Source: Blepharisma stoltei (taxonomy: Eukaryota > Ciliophora > Heterotrichea > Heterotrichida > Blepharismidae). From it: 64,000 bases of DNA. Below are positions 63,352 to 64,000 of the stretch, piece after piece. The notes beneath the pieces are model-generated. The model was given only the letters and a program-made list of their open reading frames with translations, had not been told where the DNA came from and ran no database searches. The first letter of the stretch is position 1; each line of letters begins with the position of its first letter. Where the stretch lies: contig CAJZBQ010000053.1 of NCBI GenBank assembly GCA_914767885.1, positions 1,400,501-1,464,500 on the forward strand. Direction: 5' to 3'. The position numbers were made by a program, and so were the translations under genes.

Positions 63352-64000
63352 GCCTGCATTCTTTGGAAATTTTTTGACCTTTATATGATTTAAAACACGA
63401 GGTATGTGCTTGAAGGTTCATTGAAAATATGCTTCCTCGTTAGCAAACTGCATCCGATTTTTTTTTATCATCCCTATGACTTTGAATTTTTTATGCTGTG
63501 AGCAATTAATACGTTTTATTTGCCTTTAATACAGTTTACATTATATAGGGGAGCGGGGGGTGGGGGTGGCATCTATTAATGTATTAATGGAATGGGGTGT
63601 GGGTGAGATCCATAGATGCAAGGGGGGTGGGGTGTGATCCATACAGGGGGTGGGGGTGTGATCCATACAGGGGGTGGGGGTGTGATCCATACAGGGGTGG
63701 GGGTGTGATGCATACATCCAAACTGGGGGGGTGTGGGTAGGGGGGGTGGGGGTGGGGGGGTTGGCATCTGTGCTTGACCAGATGGTCTAGAAAATACTAT
63801 AATGATAATTTTAAATTTTATTGATAAAGATAGGAAATTGATGAGAATATCGAAGGTGTTGATGATTAAAAAGTTGAAGGGTTGATACCTCTGAGTCCAA
63901 TGTTAACACTTTGAAGAGGTGCATTGCTTATTTAATTATATCTAATCTCCTGATGCAATTTTTTATTTCTGTAGCTTCAAAATCCGAATTTAATTTTTAT

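Larger units (their letters stand above)
62527..63780. mobile_element. 1.25-kb inverted-repeat element with C-rich arrays and 6-bp TSD
   Basis: Ends TGGTCAAGCACAGATGCCAA at the left and its exact complement at the right, each followed by C-rich/G-rich arrays. The hexamer GATGGT occurs directly outside both ends (62521-62526, 63781-63786), a target-duplication-like arrangement. The left arm has (CCCCCA)n with CCCTACCC and a ~25-bp imperfect unit (about 62555-62750); the right arm has tandem units of GTATGGATCACACCCCCACC on the complement. The core is AT-rich and includes a nested MITE. Non-autonomous. Confidence 0.7.
62503..64000. other. Non-coding end of window with C-rich inverted-repeat element
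   Basis: No gene. It holds the 62527-63780 element and, after 63790, AT-rich DNA with no recognised feature. Confidence 0.6.

Noticed and set aside
1-64000. tRNA, rRNA, CRISPR arrays, bacterial operons
   Set aside because: No cloverleaf with a TTC-box was found by eye, no rRNA-like conserved block, no spaced direct repeats, and gene structure is eukaryotic.

Overview
The window looks like heterotrich ciliate DNA, most likely Blepharisma, and more specifically germline (micronuclear) or incompletely processed DNA. Three things in the sequence support this. (1) Conserved proteins read through in-frame TGA as tryptophan, for example in MORN repeats, the TLC protein, HSP33, TBC and LRRIQ1-like genes, while TAA and TAG stay as stops. 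(2) Spliceosomal introns are only 15-16 nt, GT...AG; nine are visible. (3) At least thirteen coding regions or exons are split by inserted DNA whose removal restores an uninterrupted, recognisable protein. Naming the genus rests on this code plus intron combination; Stentor, as I recall, has the tiny introns but the standard code.

Two kinds of interruption are present. The first is TA-bounded internal eliminated sequences (IESs): MITE-like elements of about 260-445 bp with a C-rich terminal inverted repeat of the CTCCCCCCTCCGTGAGTGAA type, near-perfect palindromes of about 125-212 bp, small IESs of 122-184 bp, and one 1-kb IES carrying a transposase-like relic and nested palindromes. In every tested gene, removing the DNA between the two TAs (keeping one) restores frame, and summed exon lengths become multiples of three. 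The second kind is GC-richer insertions of about 400-900 bp with 12-20 bp, often mismatched, target-site duplications and AT-rich 3' tails. These look like 5'-truncated retroelements, and they sit inside exons of a Ras GTPase, a dynein intermediate chain, a TRAF-type zinc finger protein and others.

Layout. 1-8700: partial gene, Ras GTPase with ubiquitin-fold N-terminus, peroxisomal acyl-CoA oxidase, B-box protein, unknown gene. 8778-19144: coiled-coil gene, then a decayed tandem duplication of a propeller-like gene plus a divergent partner. 19.8-30.3 kb: ACX4-like acyl-CoA oxidase, cyclic-nucleotide-binding protein, cysteine-rich protein, PLAC8, RFG-repeat protein, SAM50-like barrel. 30.8-36.4 kb: cluster of three MORN-repeat proteins, one fused to a zinc-type oxidoreductase domain. 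36.7-46 kb: membrane-anchored EEP phosphatase/nuclease, TRAF-type zinc finger, DHHC palmitoyltransferase, two unknown genes, TBC1D23-like protein. 46.3-54.8 kb: inner-arm dynein intermediate chain (DNAI4/IC138 type), TLC membrane protein, LRR protein, FtsJ-type methyltransferase, EF-hand remnant. 56-62.5 kb: casein kinase 1, LRRIQ1-like protein, RPS3, SRP19, HSP33. The end (62.5-63.8 kb) is a 1.25-kb inverted-repeat element with C-rich arrays and a nested MITE.

The genes are ordinary eukaryotic housekeeping and ciliary functions, not an operon. Themes are two PTS2-bearing acyl-CoA oxidases (peroxisomal beta-oxidation), cilia (DNAI4, LRRIQ1-like, possibly MORN proteins) and lipid-anchored signalling proteins. 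The main interest is the density and variety of exon-interrupting DNA.
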